A DNA stretch of 64,000 nucleotides from the NCBI RefSeq assembly GCF_003946205.1, contig NZ_RHOS01000001.1, positions 186,001 to 250,000 of the forward strand. The letters are read 5' to 3'. Shown one piece after another: positions 52,890-63,036 of this stretch (position 1 is the stretch's first letter; each line of letters opens with the position of its first letter). The translations under genes and the position numbers were made by a program. The DNA is from Companilactobacillus keshanensis. Its GTDB lineage: Bacteria > Bacillota > Bacilli > Lactobacillales > Lactobacillaceae. The notes under the pieces are model-generated. The model made no database searches. It worked only from the letters and a program-made list of their open reading frames with translations, and had not been told where the DNA came from.

Positions 52890-54332
52890 ATGCTAAGTGT
52901 TGGATTAAGCATTGTCTCTTTGGCGCGTTTTCAATTCGCAATGACAACTGTTTTTCATTTCTTCTTTGTTCCGTTTTCAATCGGAATGGGTTGTCTTGTC
53001 GCCGTCATGGAGACTATCTATGCTGTTAAAAAAGACAAAGTATATTTAGATATGGCAAAATTTTGGGGAAAAATCTTCCTATTAAGTTTTGCTGTAGGTA
53101 TTGTTACCGGTATTATTCAAGAATTCCAGTTTGGTATGAACTGGTCCGAATATTCTAGATTTATGGGGGATGTTTTCGGTGCTCCACTAGCTATTGAAGC
53201 TTTACTAGCATTCTTTATTGAATCAGTCTTTATTGGTATTTGGATGTTTACCTGGGATCGTTTCAAGCCAGGTGTTCATGCATTTATGATTTGGATGACT
53301 TCAATTGGTACTATGTTGTCAGCTATTTGGATCTTGGCTGCCAATAGTTTCATGCAACACCCAACAGGTTTTAAGATCAATGGTTCTACTGGACGTATCC
53401 AGTTAACTAATTTTGGTGACGTGATTGGCAATCCACAGTTGTGGAGAGTCTTCCCTCACGTTATTCTCGCCGCTATTTTGACTGCCGGTGTTGTTATCGC
53501 TGGTATGAGTGCTTGGGGGCTACTTAGAAAGAAGAAGGGTGAAAATCTTTTCTTCAAAAAATCATTACGCTTTGGACTATGGGTAAGTATGATCTTTGCT
53601 ATCCTATCTGCTGCTGCTGGTGATTTTCAAACACAACAAATTATTAAAGATCAGCCTATGAAATTTGCTGCTACTGAAGGTATTTACAAGACGACTAAAG
53701 ACCCTGCCCCATGGACAGTAGTTGAGTCAATTGATGCTAACGGTCACAAGGCTTCTCATCAAGTTGATATTCCCGCAGCATTAAGTATCTTGGCATATCA
53801 CAAGGCCAGTGGATCTGTTAAAGGCATGAATGCAATCAATACCGAAATGCATAATAAATATGATAAAAAATTCGGTAAAGATATGAATTACTACGTTCCA
53901 CCTAAGACTATGTTCTGGAGTTTTAGAGTCATGACAGGTATTGACGCCTTGATCATGTTGGTCGCACTATTTGGATTAATTTGGTCACGTAAGAATAAAT
54001 ATACTATTGAGAACAAGAAATGGTTCTTAGTAGTACTAGGGCTATGTATCTGGGTTCCATTTATTGGTAATTCAGCTGGTTGGTTCATTACAGAATTTGG
54101 ACGTTATCCATGGATCGTTTATGGATTATTCACAATTGCCCAAGCTGTATCTCCTACATCTACCGTCGCCAGTCTGCTATTCAGTAATATCATTTACTTC
54201 TGTCTCTTCACATTACTTGGTGGAGTAATGGTCTGGTACTGTAGAAAGACCCTTCATCATGGACCTTATTACGAAGAGAAGGATTCTATTGAAAATGTTG
54301 ATCCATTTGCAAAGGAGGCCTTTGAAAAATGA
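52890..54332 (+). CDS. cydA: Cytochrome bd quinol oxidase subunit I
   Basis: A 480-aa subunit carrying the haems. The haem ligand His is in TTVFHFFFVPFS (residue 23), another in VFPHVILAA, and the quinol-site signature is TEFGRYPWIVYGL. It oxidises menaquinol and reduces oxygen to water without proton pumping. The Q-loop is short, as in Gram-positive enzymes. ATG follows AAGGAGG. It is first in cydABCD. Confidence 0.95.
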   Translation: MLSVGLSIVSLARFQFAMTTVFHFFFVPFSIGMGCLVAVMETIYAVKKDKVYLDMAKFWGKIFLLSFAVGIVTGIIQEFQFGMNWSEYSRFMGDVFGAPLAIEALLAFFIESVFIGIWMFTWDRFKPGVHAFMIWMTSIGTMLSAIWILAANSFMQHPTGFKINGSTGRIQLTNFGDVIGNPQLWRVFPHVILAAILTAGVVIAGMSAWGLLRKKKGENLFFKKSLRFGLWVSMIFAILSAAAGDFQTQQIIKDQPMKFAATEGIYKTTKDPAPWTVVESIDANGHKASHQVDIPAALSILAYHKASGSVKGMNAINTEMHNKYDKKFGKDMNYYVPPKTMFWSFRVMTGIDALIMLVALFGLIWSRKNKYTIENKKWFLVVLGLCIWVPFIGNSAGWFITEFGRYPWIVYGLFTIAQAVSPTSTVASLLFSNIIYFCLFTLLGGVMVWYCRKTLHHGPYYEEKDSIENVDPFAKEAFEK

Positions 54333-55342
54333 CACTAAGTATATTGTGGTTTCTAATAATCGGACTTCTATTTGCGATTTTCCTATTCCTTGAAGGATTT
54401 GACTTTGGTGTAGGTATGGCAACTAGATTGATTGCTCATAATTTAGATGAACGTGAAGCTTTAATGTCATCTATCGGTCCACATTGGGACGGAAATGAAA
54501 CATGGCTCGTTACCGCTGGTGGTGCAATGTTTGCTTCATTACCACTTTGGTATGCATCACTATTTTCAGGTTACTATTATGTATTACTATTGGTTCTAGT
54601 AGGATTAATTCTTCGTGGTGTTTCATTTGAATTTACTAAACACGCTGAAACAAAGACAGGTAAAAATATCTGGCTTTGGGCATTCTTCATCGGTAGTGTT
54701 CTACCTCCATTCTTACTATGCATGATGCTTTTAAGTATGGTTCAAGGTATTCCAATGAATGCTAATGGTGACGCCTTTCCTAAGTTCTTCGATGTTGTTA
54801 ACTGGCTTTCATTAGTCGGTGGTGTTGCTGGTGTGCTACTATCACTAGTTCACGGTTTAAACTTCATCAGATTAAGACTAGACGGTCCACTTCGTGATCG
54901 TGCCCGTGATTTAAATAAAATAGTTTATCCAATTCTTTTTGCAGGTGAAGTAGTCTTCGCAATTTTGGTATTCTTCCAAACAGACTTCTTTACTAAGAGA
55001 TTTACATCATCACTACTTATTACAGTTCTAATCGTTGTCTTCTCACTCCTAGGTTACTATGGTGTGCTAAAGAACAAAGAAGGTTGGAGTTTTGCCGGTA
55101 GTGGATTATCACTAAGCATGGTTATCGTCCTACTATTTAATGGATTATTCCCACGTGTCATGATTGCTACAAACCCAGCACACAGTATTTTAATTAAAAC
55201 TGCTGCTAACTCTCACTATACATTGACGATTATGACGATTGTCGCCTGTATATTGGTACCAATCATATTAATTTACTTCATTTGGTCTTATACTCTATTT
55301 ACAAAGAGAATAAACCCAAAGGACAATACGGTGAAATATTAA
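54329..55342 (+). CDS. cydB: Cytochrome bd quinol oxidase subunit II
   Basis: A 337-aa, about 8-9 helix subunit. The N-terminal FLIIGLLFAIFLFLEGFDFGVGM is the CydB hallmark, with SIGPHWDGNETWLVTAGGAMFA following. It starts in an ATGA overlap with cydA behind AAAGGAGG. Together with CydA it forms the oxidase. Confidence 0.95.
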   Translation: MTLSILWFLIIGLLFAIFLFLEGFDFGVGMATRLIAHNLDEREALMSSIGPHWDGNETWLVTAGGAMFASLPLWYASLFSGYYYVLLLVLVGLILRGVSFEFTKHAETKTGKNIWLWAFFIGSVLPPFLLCMMLLSMVQGIPMNANGDAFPKFFDVVNWLSLVGGVAGVLLSLVHGLNFIRLRLDGPLRDRARDLNKIVYPILFAGEVVFAILVFFQTDFFTKRFTSSLLITVLIVVFSLLGYYGVLKNKEGWSFAGSGLSLSMVIVLLFNGLFPRVMIATNPAHSILIKTAANSHYTLTIMTIVACILVPIILIYFIWSYTLFTKRINPKDNTVKY

Positions 55343-55343
55343 T

Positions 55344-57083
55344 ATGATCGATAAGCGATTATTTCGCTTACCTGGAACAAAACAACTTTTAATTGTGCTT
55401 GCAGGATTAACTCTCTTGCAAGCTTTTGTTGTTTTATTCCAAGGTAAGTATTTAGCAGAGGCTCTAGTAAACTCTTGGAATCAAAAGGCATTACAAACGA
55501 TAATCCTACCAATGACCTTGTTTGCGATTGCCTTCATTCTCAGACACTTACTAAATCTCATCAACAACAAAATCGTCGAAAATTATGCCAGTAAAACTTC
55601 AGAAGAAATTCGTTCTCAATTACTAGATCGAGTTTATGAAGCCGGACCTTCACTTCTATCTGAAAAAGGTACAGGTAATATCGTTACTGCATCATTAGAT
55701 GGAATTGATTTGATCGAAAATTATTTTAAATTGATTTTTACAAAACTGATGAATATGACCTTCATACCACCGGTTTTATTAATCTATATTTATACGCAAA
55801 ATATTGCTTCCGGTATTACTTTAACGATAATTGTGCCTTTAGTTATTCTATTCATGATCATTTTGGGAATGGCTGCTCAGGCCAAGGCCGATGCACAATA
55901 TCATCAATATACGATCCTTTCAAACCACTTTTTAGACGCCTTACGTGGTCTACCCACACTGAAAATGTTAGGTCTAAGCAAACGTTATGCTAGAAATATT
56001 TATACCGTCAGTGACGAATACCGCCGTCGGACAATGAATACTTTACGTATTGCTATCTTATCGACCTTTGCCTTAGATTGGCTTACAACGCTTGGAATTG
56101 CCATTCTGGCTGTATTTTTAGGACTAGGACTTATCAATAATGCCTTTCCACTCTTTCCAGCTTTGGTAACCTTGATTTTGGCACCGGAATATTTTCTGCC
56201 TTTAAGGGATTTTTCAAGTGATTACCACGCTACTTTAGATGGTAAAAATGCTCTTGGTTCGATCTTTTCTATCTTGGAAAAAGACGATACAAAGGCTGAG
56301 GAAAATGACCTCAAGAAACTGACTTGGAATAAAGATTCAAAATTAGAAGTCGATAATTTGATTTTTAATTACCCTGACGGACAAAATAACCACGATTCTA
56401 GTTTAGATATCAAGCGGATCCAACTACATGGTTATCAAAGGATCGGCGTTATAGGTAAATCAGGCTCCGGAAAAACAACTTTGATCCGGACCTTGGGTGG
56501 TTTTTTGAATCCTGATAACGCTAAAATCAAAGTCAATGATCAGTCGATAAATTCATTAAAACAACGCACATGGCAAGATGAATTGGCCTTTCTGCCACAG
56601 TCACCTTACTTATTTGCTGGAACAATTGCTGAAAATATTGCCTTTTATAAACCAAATGCGACAGAAGAAGAGATCCAATTTGCGAGTGATAAAGCTGGAT
56701 TAAAAGATTTCTTGAAAACTTTACCTGATGGATATCAAACTATTATCGGTGAAGGTGGACGCGGTATTTCTGGCGGGCAGCAACAAAGAATCATGATTGC
56801 TCGTGCTTTCTTGGCGAGTGAACGTCATATCTTGATCTTCGATGAACCAACAGCACATTTGGATATTGAAACTGAGTATGCCTTGAAGAAGCCTATGGAA
56901 GAATTATTTCAGAATCATTTAGTTATATTTGCTACTCATCGACTACATTGGATCAAAGAAATGGACTACGTTATCGTTATGGATAACGGAAAAATCACTG
57001 AGCAAGGTACACCTGATGAGCTTTCTGATCATAACGGTGCTTTTAATCAACTTATAAATAATATGCGGGGGGATCAATTATGA
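55344..57083 (+). CDS. cydD: CydD subunit of the heterodimeric CydDC ABC transporter
   Basis: A 579-aa half-transporter needed for assembly of cytochrome bd; in Escherichia coli CydDC moves cysteine/glutathione. Six helices to about residue 300, then Walker A GKSGSGKTT, Q-loop FLPQSPYLF, signature ISGGQQQR, Walker B ILIFDEPTAHLD and switch FATHRLH. The start is one base after the cydB stop. Confidence 0.93.
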   Translation: MIDKRLFRLPGTKQLLIVLAGLTLLQAFVVLFQGKYLAEALVNSWNQKALQTIILPMTLFAIAFILRHLLNLINNKIVENYASKTSEEIRSQLLDRVYEAGPSLLSEKGTGNIVTASLDGIDLIENYFKLIFTKLMNMTFIPPVLLIYIYTQNIASGITLTIIVPLVILFMIILGMAAQAKADAQYHQYTILSNHFLDALRGLPTLKMLGLSKRYARNIYTVSDEYRRRTMNTLRIAILSTFALDWLTTLGIAILAVFLGLGLINNAFPLFPALVTLILAPEYFLPLRDFSSDYHATLDGKNALGSIFSILEKDDTKAEENDLKKLTWNKDSKLEVDNLIFNYPDGQNNHDSSLDIKRIQLHGYQRIGVIGKSGSGKTTLIRTLGGFLNPDNAKIKVNDQSINSLKQRTWQDELAFLPQSPYLFAGTIAENIAFYKPNATEEEIQFASDKAGLKDFLKTLPDGYQTIIGEGGRGISGGQQQRIMIARAFLASERHILIFDEPTAHLDIETEYALKKPMEELFQNHLVIFATHRLHWIKEMDYVIVMDNGKITEQGTPDELSDHNGAFNQLINNMRGDQL

Positions 57084-58810
57084 AAGTTTTCAAACATGAT
57101 ACTTGGGTCAAACCGTATATCAAAAAGTACAAAGGACTATTGATCTCAGTTTTATTATTAGGACTTCTCACATCATTCTGTGCTGCAGCATTGATGTTTA
57201 CTTCTGGTTATACAATAGATAAGGCCGCAACACATCCAGTCAATATTCTATTGATTTACGTACCGATCCTTTTGACTAGAGCCTTTGGTATCGGACGTCC
57301 TACCTTTAAGTATATTGAACGTCTCAAGAGTCACAATTGGGTTTTGAAAGTTACTTCTAATTTGAGAACAAGACTTTATACGACTTTGGAGAGTGATGCC
57401 TCATTTTTTAATGAACATCATAAGGCCGGGGATATTATGGGTTTATTATCTGAAGATATAAATCACCTGCAAAATCTTTATCTAAGAACAGTTTTCCCTA
57501 CCGTTATAGCGTACCTATTAACAATTATTGGTTCACTAGCCTTAGGAATCTACACACCTGCTTTTGGTATTTTTGTCTTCTTACTATTAGTGATTGAAGT
57601 TGCCGTCGTACCTTTCGTATCGGTAATTATTGAAAATAACCGTAAAGAATGTCAGAAACAACTTAAAAGTTCTCTGTATACCAAATTGACTGATAATATT
57701 TTAGGTGTTGATGATTGGATCATCTCTGGACGTTTTAAGGATTTCAAAAATCTTTCCGCCCAAGATGTTGATGAATTAAACAAATCTAAAGATAAGTCAA
57801 AATCATTTAAACGTAATCGTGACTTCGTATTGCAACTTATATTTGCTGCAATTGCAATTTGCTTTTTGATTTTTACAAATCTAACGATGACTGACAACCA
57901 GGGACAAGCTAACTTTGTAGCAGCGGTCGTTTTGAGTTTATTTCCACTGTCAGATACTTTGATCCCTGTCAGTCAAGGATTTGAAGAATGGCCACAATAT
58001 CGTGATTCGATTGAACGTTTGAATAAAATTCAGCCTGTAAAAAATGAGTTACCCGATCAAGTTGACCTTAGACCAAATGACTTTAAATCTTTAGATCTGG
58101 ATGACGTTAACTTCGAGTATAGTAGTGACTCGCCCATATTGATCAAACACTTTACTCAACATATTAAAAAGGGTGAAAAATTGGCTTTACTAGGGCCTAG
58201 CGGTATTGGTAAAACTACTATATTGCAATTGATATTAGGTGATTTAATACCTCAAACAGGTAAGATTGAAATCAATGATATTGATATTCAGGCTATTCAA
58301 AAGAACCGTGACAAAATTTTTTCTGTGCTAAATCAAAAACCATTCTTATTCAATACCTCAGTTATCAATAATGTTCGTTTAGGTAATGAAAACCGTTCCG
58401 ACGCCGACGTTATAGAGGCAATAGAACGTGTTGGTTTAAAAGATTTGATTGAATCACTTCCAGATAAATACAATACTAACGTTGGTGAAAATGGCGCTCG
58501 ATTCTCAGGTGGTGAGCAAGAAAGAATTGCTTTAGCAAGGATTTTATTGCAAGATGCCCCAATAGTCTTACTTGATGAACCGACTGTAGGACTTGATCCT
58601 ATAACTGAGAATAATCTGCTTGATACCTTCTTTGATGTCTTGCAGGATAAAACTATAATTTGGGTAACACATCATCTTCAAGGGATAAAATATGTCGATC
58701 ATGTCGTCTTCATGAATGATGAAAAAATTGAAATGCAAGGTTCTCCTGAAGAACTTTATAAATCAAATAAACACTTCCAAGAACTATATCGAATGGATCA
58801 AGGATTATAA
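57080..58810 (+). CDS. cydC: CydC subunit of the heterodimeric CydDC ABC transporter
   Basis: A 576-aa half-transporter partner of CydD. Walker A GPSGIGKTT, signature FSGGEQER, Walker B IVLLDEPTVGLD and switch WVTHHLQ are intact. ATG 57080 overlaps the end of cydD and follows GGGGGG. A strong bidirectional hairpin ends the operon. Confidence 0.93.
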   Translation: MKVFKHDTWVKPYIKKYKGLLISVLLLGLLTSFCAAALMFTSGYTIDKAATHPVNILLIYVPILLTRAFGIGRPTFKYIERLKSHNWVLKVTSNLRTRLYTTLESDASFFNEHHKAGDIMGLLSEDINHLQNLYLRTVFPTVIAYLLTIIGSLALGIYTPAFGIFVFLLLVIEVAVVPFVSVIIENNRKECQKQLKSSLYTKLTDNILGVDDWIISGRFKDFKNLSAQDVDELNKSKDKSKSFKRNRDFVLQLIFAAIAICFLIFTNLTMTDNQGQANFVAAVVLSLFPLSDTLIPVSQGFEEWPQYRDSIERLNKIQPVKNELPDQVDLRPNDFKSLDLDDVNFEYSSDSPILIKHFTQHIKKGEKLALLGPSGIGKTTILQLILGDLIPQTGKIEINDIDIQAIQKNRDKIFSVLNQKPFLFNTSVINNVRLGNENRSDADVIEAIERVGLKDLIESLPDKYNTNVGENGARFSGGEQERIALARILLQDAPIVLLDEPTVGLDPITENNLLDTFFDVLQDKTIIWVTHHLQGIKYVDHVVFMNDEKIEMQGSPEELYKSNKHFQELYRMDQGL

Positions 58811-58854
58811 AAATAGGTCTTCAAAAATCAGATTGATTTTTGAAGACCTATTTT
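58810..58854. terminator. Bidirectional terminator after cydC
   Basis: A 21-bp perfect stem (AAAATAGGTCTTCAAAAATC and complement) with a 3-base loop, between convergent genes. Confidence 0.9.
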
Positions 58855-58859
58855 AATTT

Positions 58860-60470
58860 CTATTCCATTCTAAAGATTTTCACATTACGATGATTAAAAC
58901 GTAAATTCTTTACAAAATGCCATTTATGGTTAGTTGCTAAGAATGAGCCTTGATTGTTTAAATCATCCTCATAAATCATTGTTAAATCACCAGTCGATGC
59001 TTTACTGATATTATCAACACTTCGTAAGTAACCATAAGAGTTTACAGGAGCTGGAATAATACTGCCATTTTTCCCTTTAGCATCCTTTACCATCTTTAAA
59101 TATTGAGAATCATTTATCGGATTACGAACTAGTCTAAACATATCAAATGTCTCTGAAAGACTTTCAATATAAAGATGATCATGTTTATATCGTTTTACCA
59201 TCATTCTATCAACTGTTCTAGTTTCCTCTACAGATCCTAATGAACTATTAAAATAAGTTTTTTCATGATCAACACCAAAATATGAGTTAAATACAAATAC
59301 ATAAAAAACTAGAACAGGAACTGCAAGAAGTACTCTCCAGCTAACTCGATGTAACATTTTAAAGGCGGCGTACAATCCGTAACCAGTTAAAATGGCTAAT
59401 GGGAACCAGATAAAATTCCAATGATTATAATTCGGTCGAATAATCATTATGCCAGGAATAAAAGAAAAAAGAGCTTCTAATATAATGACCCGAAAATTAA
59501 TCGCACTTTCACTAAAGAAAGACTTCTTAGCAAAAACTCCCAATACAGTAAATATCGTCATAAATGGGAAAATAGCTCCGTAAGGTGCCACACTATTTTG
59601 AGGCAAACTATCTGTTCCCAACAATACTTGTTTTATTCCCATATCAATATTCACTCTAATATTACTTAAGATCGAACCATCAAAACTGATTAATGATCCC
59701 ACTCTATTAGCCTGTAAATATGGAAAACCAAAAAACATAAAAGTCGAAAATTTAGTAACATGCTGTATGTTGACCCTGTAAGCAAAAATTATTAATGGGA
59801 ATGCAAAGACAAAAATTATGGCTGCCCAAAATAGCATTTCCCTTAGCGAAAACCACCTCTTAATAATTCCGGTCACAAACAGAATAACTATCAAAAATGG
59901 AAGATATATCCAAGCTGCGATGTATCCGTAAGCTGATAAGGACAACAAAATCGCTGAACACATTAAAAGAATATATCTTTCGACCTTATAAGATCTAGCC
60001 ATCGACCCATACATAGATACTAATCCTAAAATAACAAATATCGGTGAAATATTAGCATCCAGAACCCACCTACTTGATACGAATAACCAAGGTGTTGTAA
60101 CTAATGAAACAGTGATACAAACTGCTAAAAGCTTCTCTTTGGAGCTTAAATATATGGCTGCTATGATGCTAATAATTGTTATTATAGTTAATATTGCAAT
60201 TGGTAATCTAAACGACAATATAGAGAATCCAAATATTTTAACAACTGGGATTACGATCCATGAATACAACACGGATTGTCCCTGACCCCAGACACTTGCA
60301 AAATAGATAGGATTCTTAAGACCATGGATATCCGTTCCATAATTCACTCTACTTATTACTTCATTCATATAATTGACTTCATCAATATACAAACCAGGTA
60401 TGTGCCTTATATTAAATAATAAAAGAAAACCAAATATTAATACCAATATTGAAATTACCAATATGGGCAT
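58860..60470 (-). CDS. GT39/PMT-like membrane glycosyltransferase
   Basis: A 536-aa GT-C type protein with about 11 helices. After helix 1 comes the acidic loop GLYIDEVNYMNEV, the usual catalytic Asp position of ArnT/PMT-type transferases, followed by the large hydrophobic core and an extracellular C-terminal part of about 130 residues (from SYFGVDHEK on). It is likely to move sugars from polyprenyl carriers to wall material. The start is open: ATG 60470 has only a poor ribosome site, while a perfect GGAGGG lies 5 bases before an in-frame ATT at 60515, giving 15 more residues (IIFKGEGFHQIFRKK). Confidence 0.78.
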   Translation of the reverse strand: MPILVISILVLIFGFLLLFNIRHIPGLYIDEVNYMNEVISRVNYGTDIHGLKNPIYFASVWGQGQSVLYSWIVIPVVKIFGFSILSFRLPIAILTIITIISIIAAIYLSSKEKLLAVCITVSLVTTPWLFVSSRWVLDANISPIFVILGLVSMYGSMARSYKVERYILLMCSAILLSLSAYGYIAAWIYLPFLIVILFVTGIIKRWFSLREMLFWAAIIFVFAFPLIIFAYRVNIQHVTKFSTFMFFGFPYLQANRVGSLISFDGSILSNIRVNIDMGIKQVLLGTDSLPQNSVAPYGAIFPFMTIFTVLGVFAKKSFFSESAINFRVIILEALFSFIPGIMIIRPNYNHWNFIWFPLAILTGYGLYAAFKMLHRVSWRVLLAVPVLVFYVFVFNSYFGVDHEKTYFNSSLGSVEETRTVDRMMVKRYKHDHLYIESLSETFDMFRLVRNPINDSQYLKMVKDAKGKNGSIIPAPVNSYGYLRSVDNISKASTGDLTMIYEDDLNNQGSFLATNHKWHFVKNLRFNHRNVKIFRME

Positions 60471-60515
60471 TTTCTTTCGAAAAATCTGATGAAACCCTTC
60501 CCCTTTAAAAATAAT

Positions 60516-60812
60516 GCTTCCCTCCGTTTTTAAAACTTAACCTTCTAATTCTACTCGAAAAATTAATTTGTTTCTACAGTTCAAAAGAATATTATCTAAT
60601 TTGCGGATATTAACTTGTATACAGTAACCGTAATCGACAATCTATATTTTTCCTGTTTATCGTATTAAATTAAGGCCTTACAATCTAAGTTAAAATTTTA
60701 TAAATCCCGTCATGAGATACTTATTTTTCTTTAAATAATTAAAATCTATCTTTTGCGCAGAGGACAATTTCATCGTAGTATATCCAGAAATCAGAATACT
60801 GGACGTGATCAT
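60516..60812. other. AT-rich gap without a recognised gene
   Basis: Nothing convincing is seen between the glycosyltransferase and the small membrane protein gene apart from candidate promoters. A longer frame from 60753 (an extra 20 basic residues) has no ribosome site. Confidence 0.4.
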
Positions 60813-61028
60813 ATGCTAAAGTGGGATTATTTTTACATTACCGGATTATTTATTTTTATTATGTTTTGGTTCAATTTACTTTACTCTGATAGTATTTTAT
60901 TAGATCCTCTGTCATTTTTATTGCTATTAAGTGTAACGGTTTATTTAATTATCAAAGAGCGTAATCAAATTGCTCGTAAAACTCGTCATTTAAAAAAAAC
61001 TTTCTTCGATAATATAAGCAAAAAATAA
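60813..61028 (+). CDS. Small two-helix membrane protein, 71 aa
   Basis: ATG 60813 follows GGACGTGATC, close to the ideal ribosome site. The protein has two hydrophobic segments (YFYITGLFIFIMFWFNLLYS and PLSFLLLLSVTVYLII) and a basic cytoplasmic tail (KERNQIARKTRHLKK). No family recognised. It is closed by a strong hairpin and converges on the polyprenyl synthase gene. Confidence 0.6.
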   Translation: MLKWDYFYITGLFIFIMFWFNLLYSDSILLDPLSFLLLLSVTVYLIIKERNQIARKTRHLKKTFFDNISKK

Positions 61029-61067
61029 AAAACACCAACCAGCGTTATAACGCTAGTTGGTGTTTTC
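61029..61067. terminator. Bidirectional terminator
   Basis: Stem AAAACACCAAC, AGCGTT / AACGCT, GTTGGTGTTTT with one internal mismatch. Confidence 0.88.
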
Positions 61068-62039
61068 TTAATTTATTCGGTCGATCAATTTCTTCACAAC
61101 TTTGCTTAATATTTTCTTGTTTTCCTTATCTGGTAATTTATCAATTCTTCTCAAAGCATGATTACTATATGTTAACGCAATCTCTTTAGTCTTATCCAGA
61201 TATCCTTGATCCACCACAATTTGAGCAGCTTGAGTTATCTCTTGATCAGTCAAATTATTTCTTGATAATATTTCAATTAATTCGGTATTCTTATCCTGCA
61301 ATCCTAAAATATAGGGTAACGAGTAAACACCGTTACGTAGATCCTCAAAATTAGGTTTCCCCGTATCCGTACTGCTACCAAAATCCAAAACATCATCAAT
61401 TATTTGAAATGACATTCCTATATCATGCCCAATATTTTTAGACAAATTGATCAACTTCTGGTCTCCACCAGACACCACCGCACCCATCATAGTACTTAAG
61501 CTGAATAGTTCGGCTGTTTTACCTGCAATTTCAGTAAAATACATTTTGGCAGTTGCATTAACATTATAATTGATCAACATCTGATCTAGCTCACCTGTCA
61601 AAATCTTCTTCATGCTCAATGCATTCAAGAGCACATATTTTTGTGCTGGCAAATATCTAGAAGCAAGTTCAAAGTAAACGGTAAACAGATAATCCCCAGC
61701 ATAGATGGCGTTACGTTTTCCATAACGGGTATGGATAGTAGTCTTAGAGCGACGCATTGGTGAATCATCTATTACATCATCGTGGATCAGCGTAGCTACA
61801 TGCAGTAACTCCAATGATGCTGCTAAGGGAATCAATTCAGAATCTGGCCTCTCTTTGGGTCCAATTTCACTGAACATTAGAAAGAAAGCCGGGCGCAACA
61901 TTTTACCACCGGAGGTTAGATCTTCGATCATGGATCTGATTTCTTCATTCTTTATATCAACAATACGATGAATATACTCAGTGGTTTGATCGACTTTCTT
62001 CCCCATCTGTGAATACTTTTTCCAAATTGAATGCGACAT
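61068..62039 (-). CDS. Polyprenyl diphosphate synthase (menaquinone side chain, HepT/DmkB-like)
   Basis: A 323-aa trans-isoprenyl chain elongation enzyme. Both Asp-rich motifs are present: first HDDVIDDSPMRR and second QIIDDVLDF, each binding Mg-diphosphate. The length and the N-terminal HSIWKKYSQMGKKVD suit the large subunit for long chains (heptaprenyl or similar). It is divergent from the MenA-like gene across about 80 bases and would supply its prenyl donor. ATG follows GAGAGGG. Confidence 0.88.
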   Translation of the reverse strand: MSHSIWKKYSQMGKKVDQTTEYIHRIVDIKNEEIRSMIEDLTSGGKMLRPAFFLMFSEIGPKERPDSELIPLAASLELLHVATLIHDDVIDDSPMRRSKTTIHTRYGKRNAIYAGDYLFTVYFELASRYLPAQKYVLLNALSMKKILTGELDQMLINYNVNATAKMYFTEIAGKTAELFSLSTMMGAVVSGGDQKLINLSKNIGHDIGMSFQIIDDVLDFGSSTDTGKPNFEDLRNGVYSLPYILGLQDKNTELIEILSRNNLTDQEITQAAQIVVDQGYLDKTKEIALTYSNHALRRIDKLPDKENKKILSKVVKKLIDRIN

Positions 62040-62121
62040 GTAATCCCTCTCTACCCGTTACTTGTAGTAATATTTTAAATAACCTTATAATATAATATAT
62101 CAAATTAAAAGGAATGATTAT

Positions 62122-63036
62122 TTGAAACCATCAATTTTTTTAGAACTAGTTGAAATTAAGGCTAAGACAGCTAGCGTTTTTCCCTTCTTAATGGGAACTT
62201 TATATTCATATTATCACTGGCATTCAATTAACGCTCTTGAGTTGATTCTATTCTTTATCGCAATGTTGCTATTCAATATGGCCGTAGACATCAATGACAA
62301 TTACTGGGACTACAAAAATGCTACTGGCAGTGAGAGCTTTCGTCGCGAAACCAACGTTATCGGAGTTAACAATTTAAATATTCATTTGGTCGGTTGGCTA
62401 GACTTTTCGTTTAGCTTAATTGCTGGCGTTATTGGCTTATATATTGTATATAAAACTGGAATACCGCTACTCATTATGGGAATATTCTCGTTTGCAGTCG
62501 GCTTCTTTTATGCCGGAGGTCCAAAACCAATCAATCGTGGTCCGCTGGGTGAATTTTTCTCTGGCTTTACGATGGGATATGTAATTTATCTAATTGCTAT
62601 CTATATCAATACCTTCGATTCTCCAACAACTATTTTAGATTTTAAATTTTACGGAGATGCACTTTTATCGTCATTACTTACCGTTTTTGCCATCTCAAAC
62701 CTCTTATTGGCTAATAATATTGCCGATGATAAAGAAGATATCGGACTAGGGCGAAAAACACTCGTTTACTATTTGGGCAAAAGCAATTCCATCTTCATTT
62801 TGAAATCCCTATATATGTTAGGATATTTGGCCCTGGCCTGCTCAGTCATCATTGGACTATTACCAAAAATGATGTTACTGACATTTTTGATTACACCAAT
62901 CGTCTACAAGAATACTATTGGGTTCACTAAAAATCCTATCAAAAAAGAGACTTTCCCATTGATTATCAAAAATCTTTTATTGATAACCTTAACTGAAGTA
63001 GTCTCTTTTGGATTAGGGGTACTGCTAAATTTCTAA
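62122..63036 (+). CDS. menA: 1,4-dihydroxy-2-naphthoate polyprenyltransferase (MenA/DmkA-like)
   Basis: A 304-aa UbiA-family membrane enzyme with about nine helices that joins a polyprenyl chain to DHNA, forming demethylmenaquinone. The two Asp motifs are visible: NMAVDINDNYWDYKNA and LLANNIADDKEDIGLGRKT. It starts at TTG 62122 after AAAGGA. No other men genes are seen, so DHNA may be taken from outside, as known for several lactobacilli; the quinone would feed the cytochrome bd oxidase encoded nearby or a flavin-based electron export chain. It overlaps ackA tail-to-tail by 4 bases. Confidence 0.88.
   Translation: MKPSIFLELVEIKAKTASVFPFLMGTLYSYYHWHSINALELILFFIAMLLFNMAVDINDNYWDYKNATGSESFRRETNVIGVNNLNIHLVGWLDFSFSLIAGVIGLYIVYKTGIPLLIMGIFSFAVGFFYAGGPKPINRGPLGEFFSGFTMGYVIYLIAIYINTFDSPTTILDFKFYGDALLSSLLTVFAISNLLLANNIADDKEDIGLGRKTLVYYLGKSNSIFILKSLYMLGYLALACSVIIGLLPKMMLLTFLITPIVYKNTIGFTKNPIKKETFPLIIKNLLLITLTEVVSFGLGVLLNF

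Noticed and set aside
60753-60812. Longer start for the 71-aa membrane protein
   Set aside because: The upstream extension has no ribosome site, while ATG 60813 follows GGACGTGATC at good spacing.
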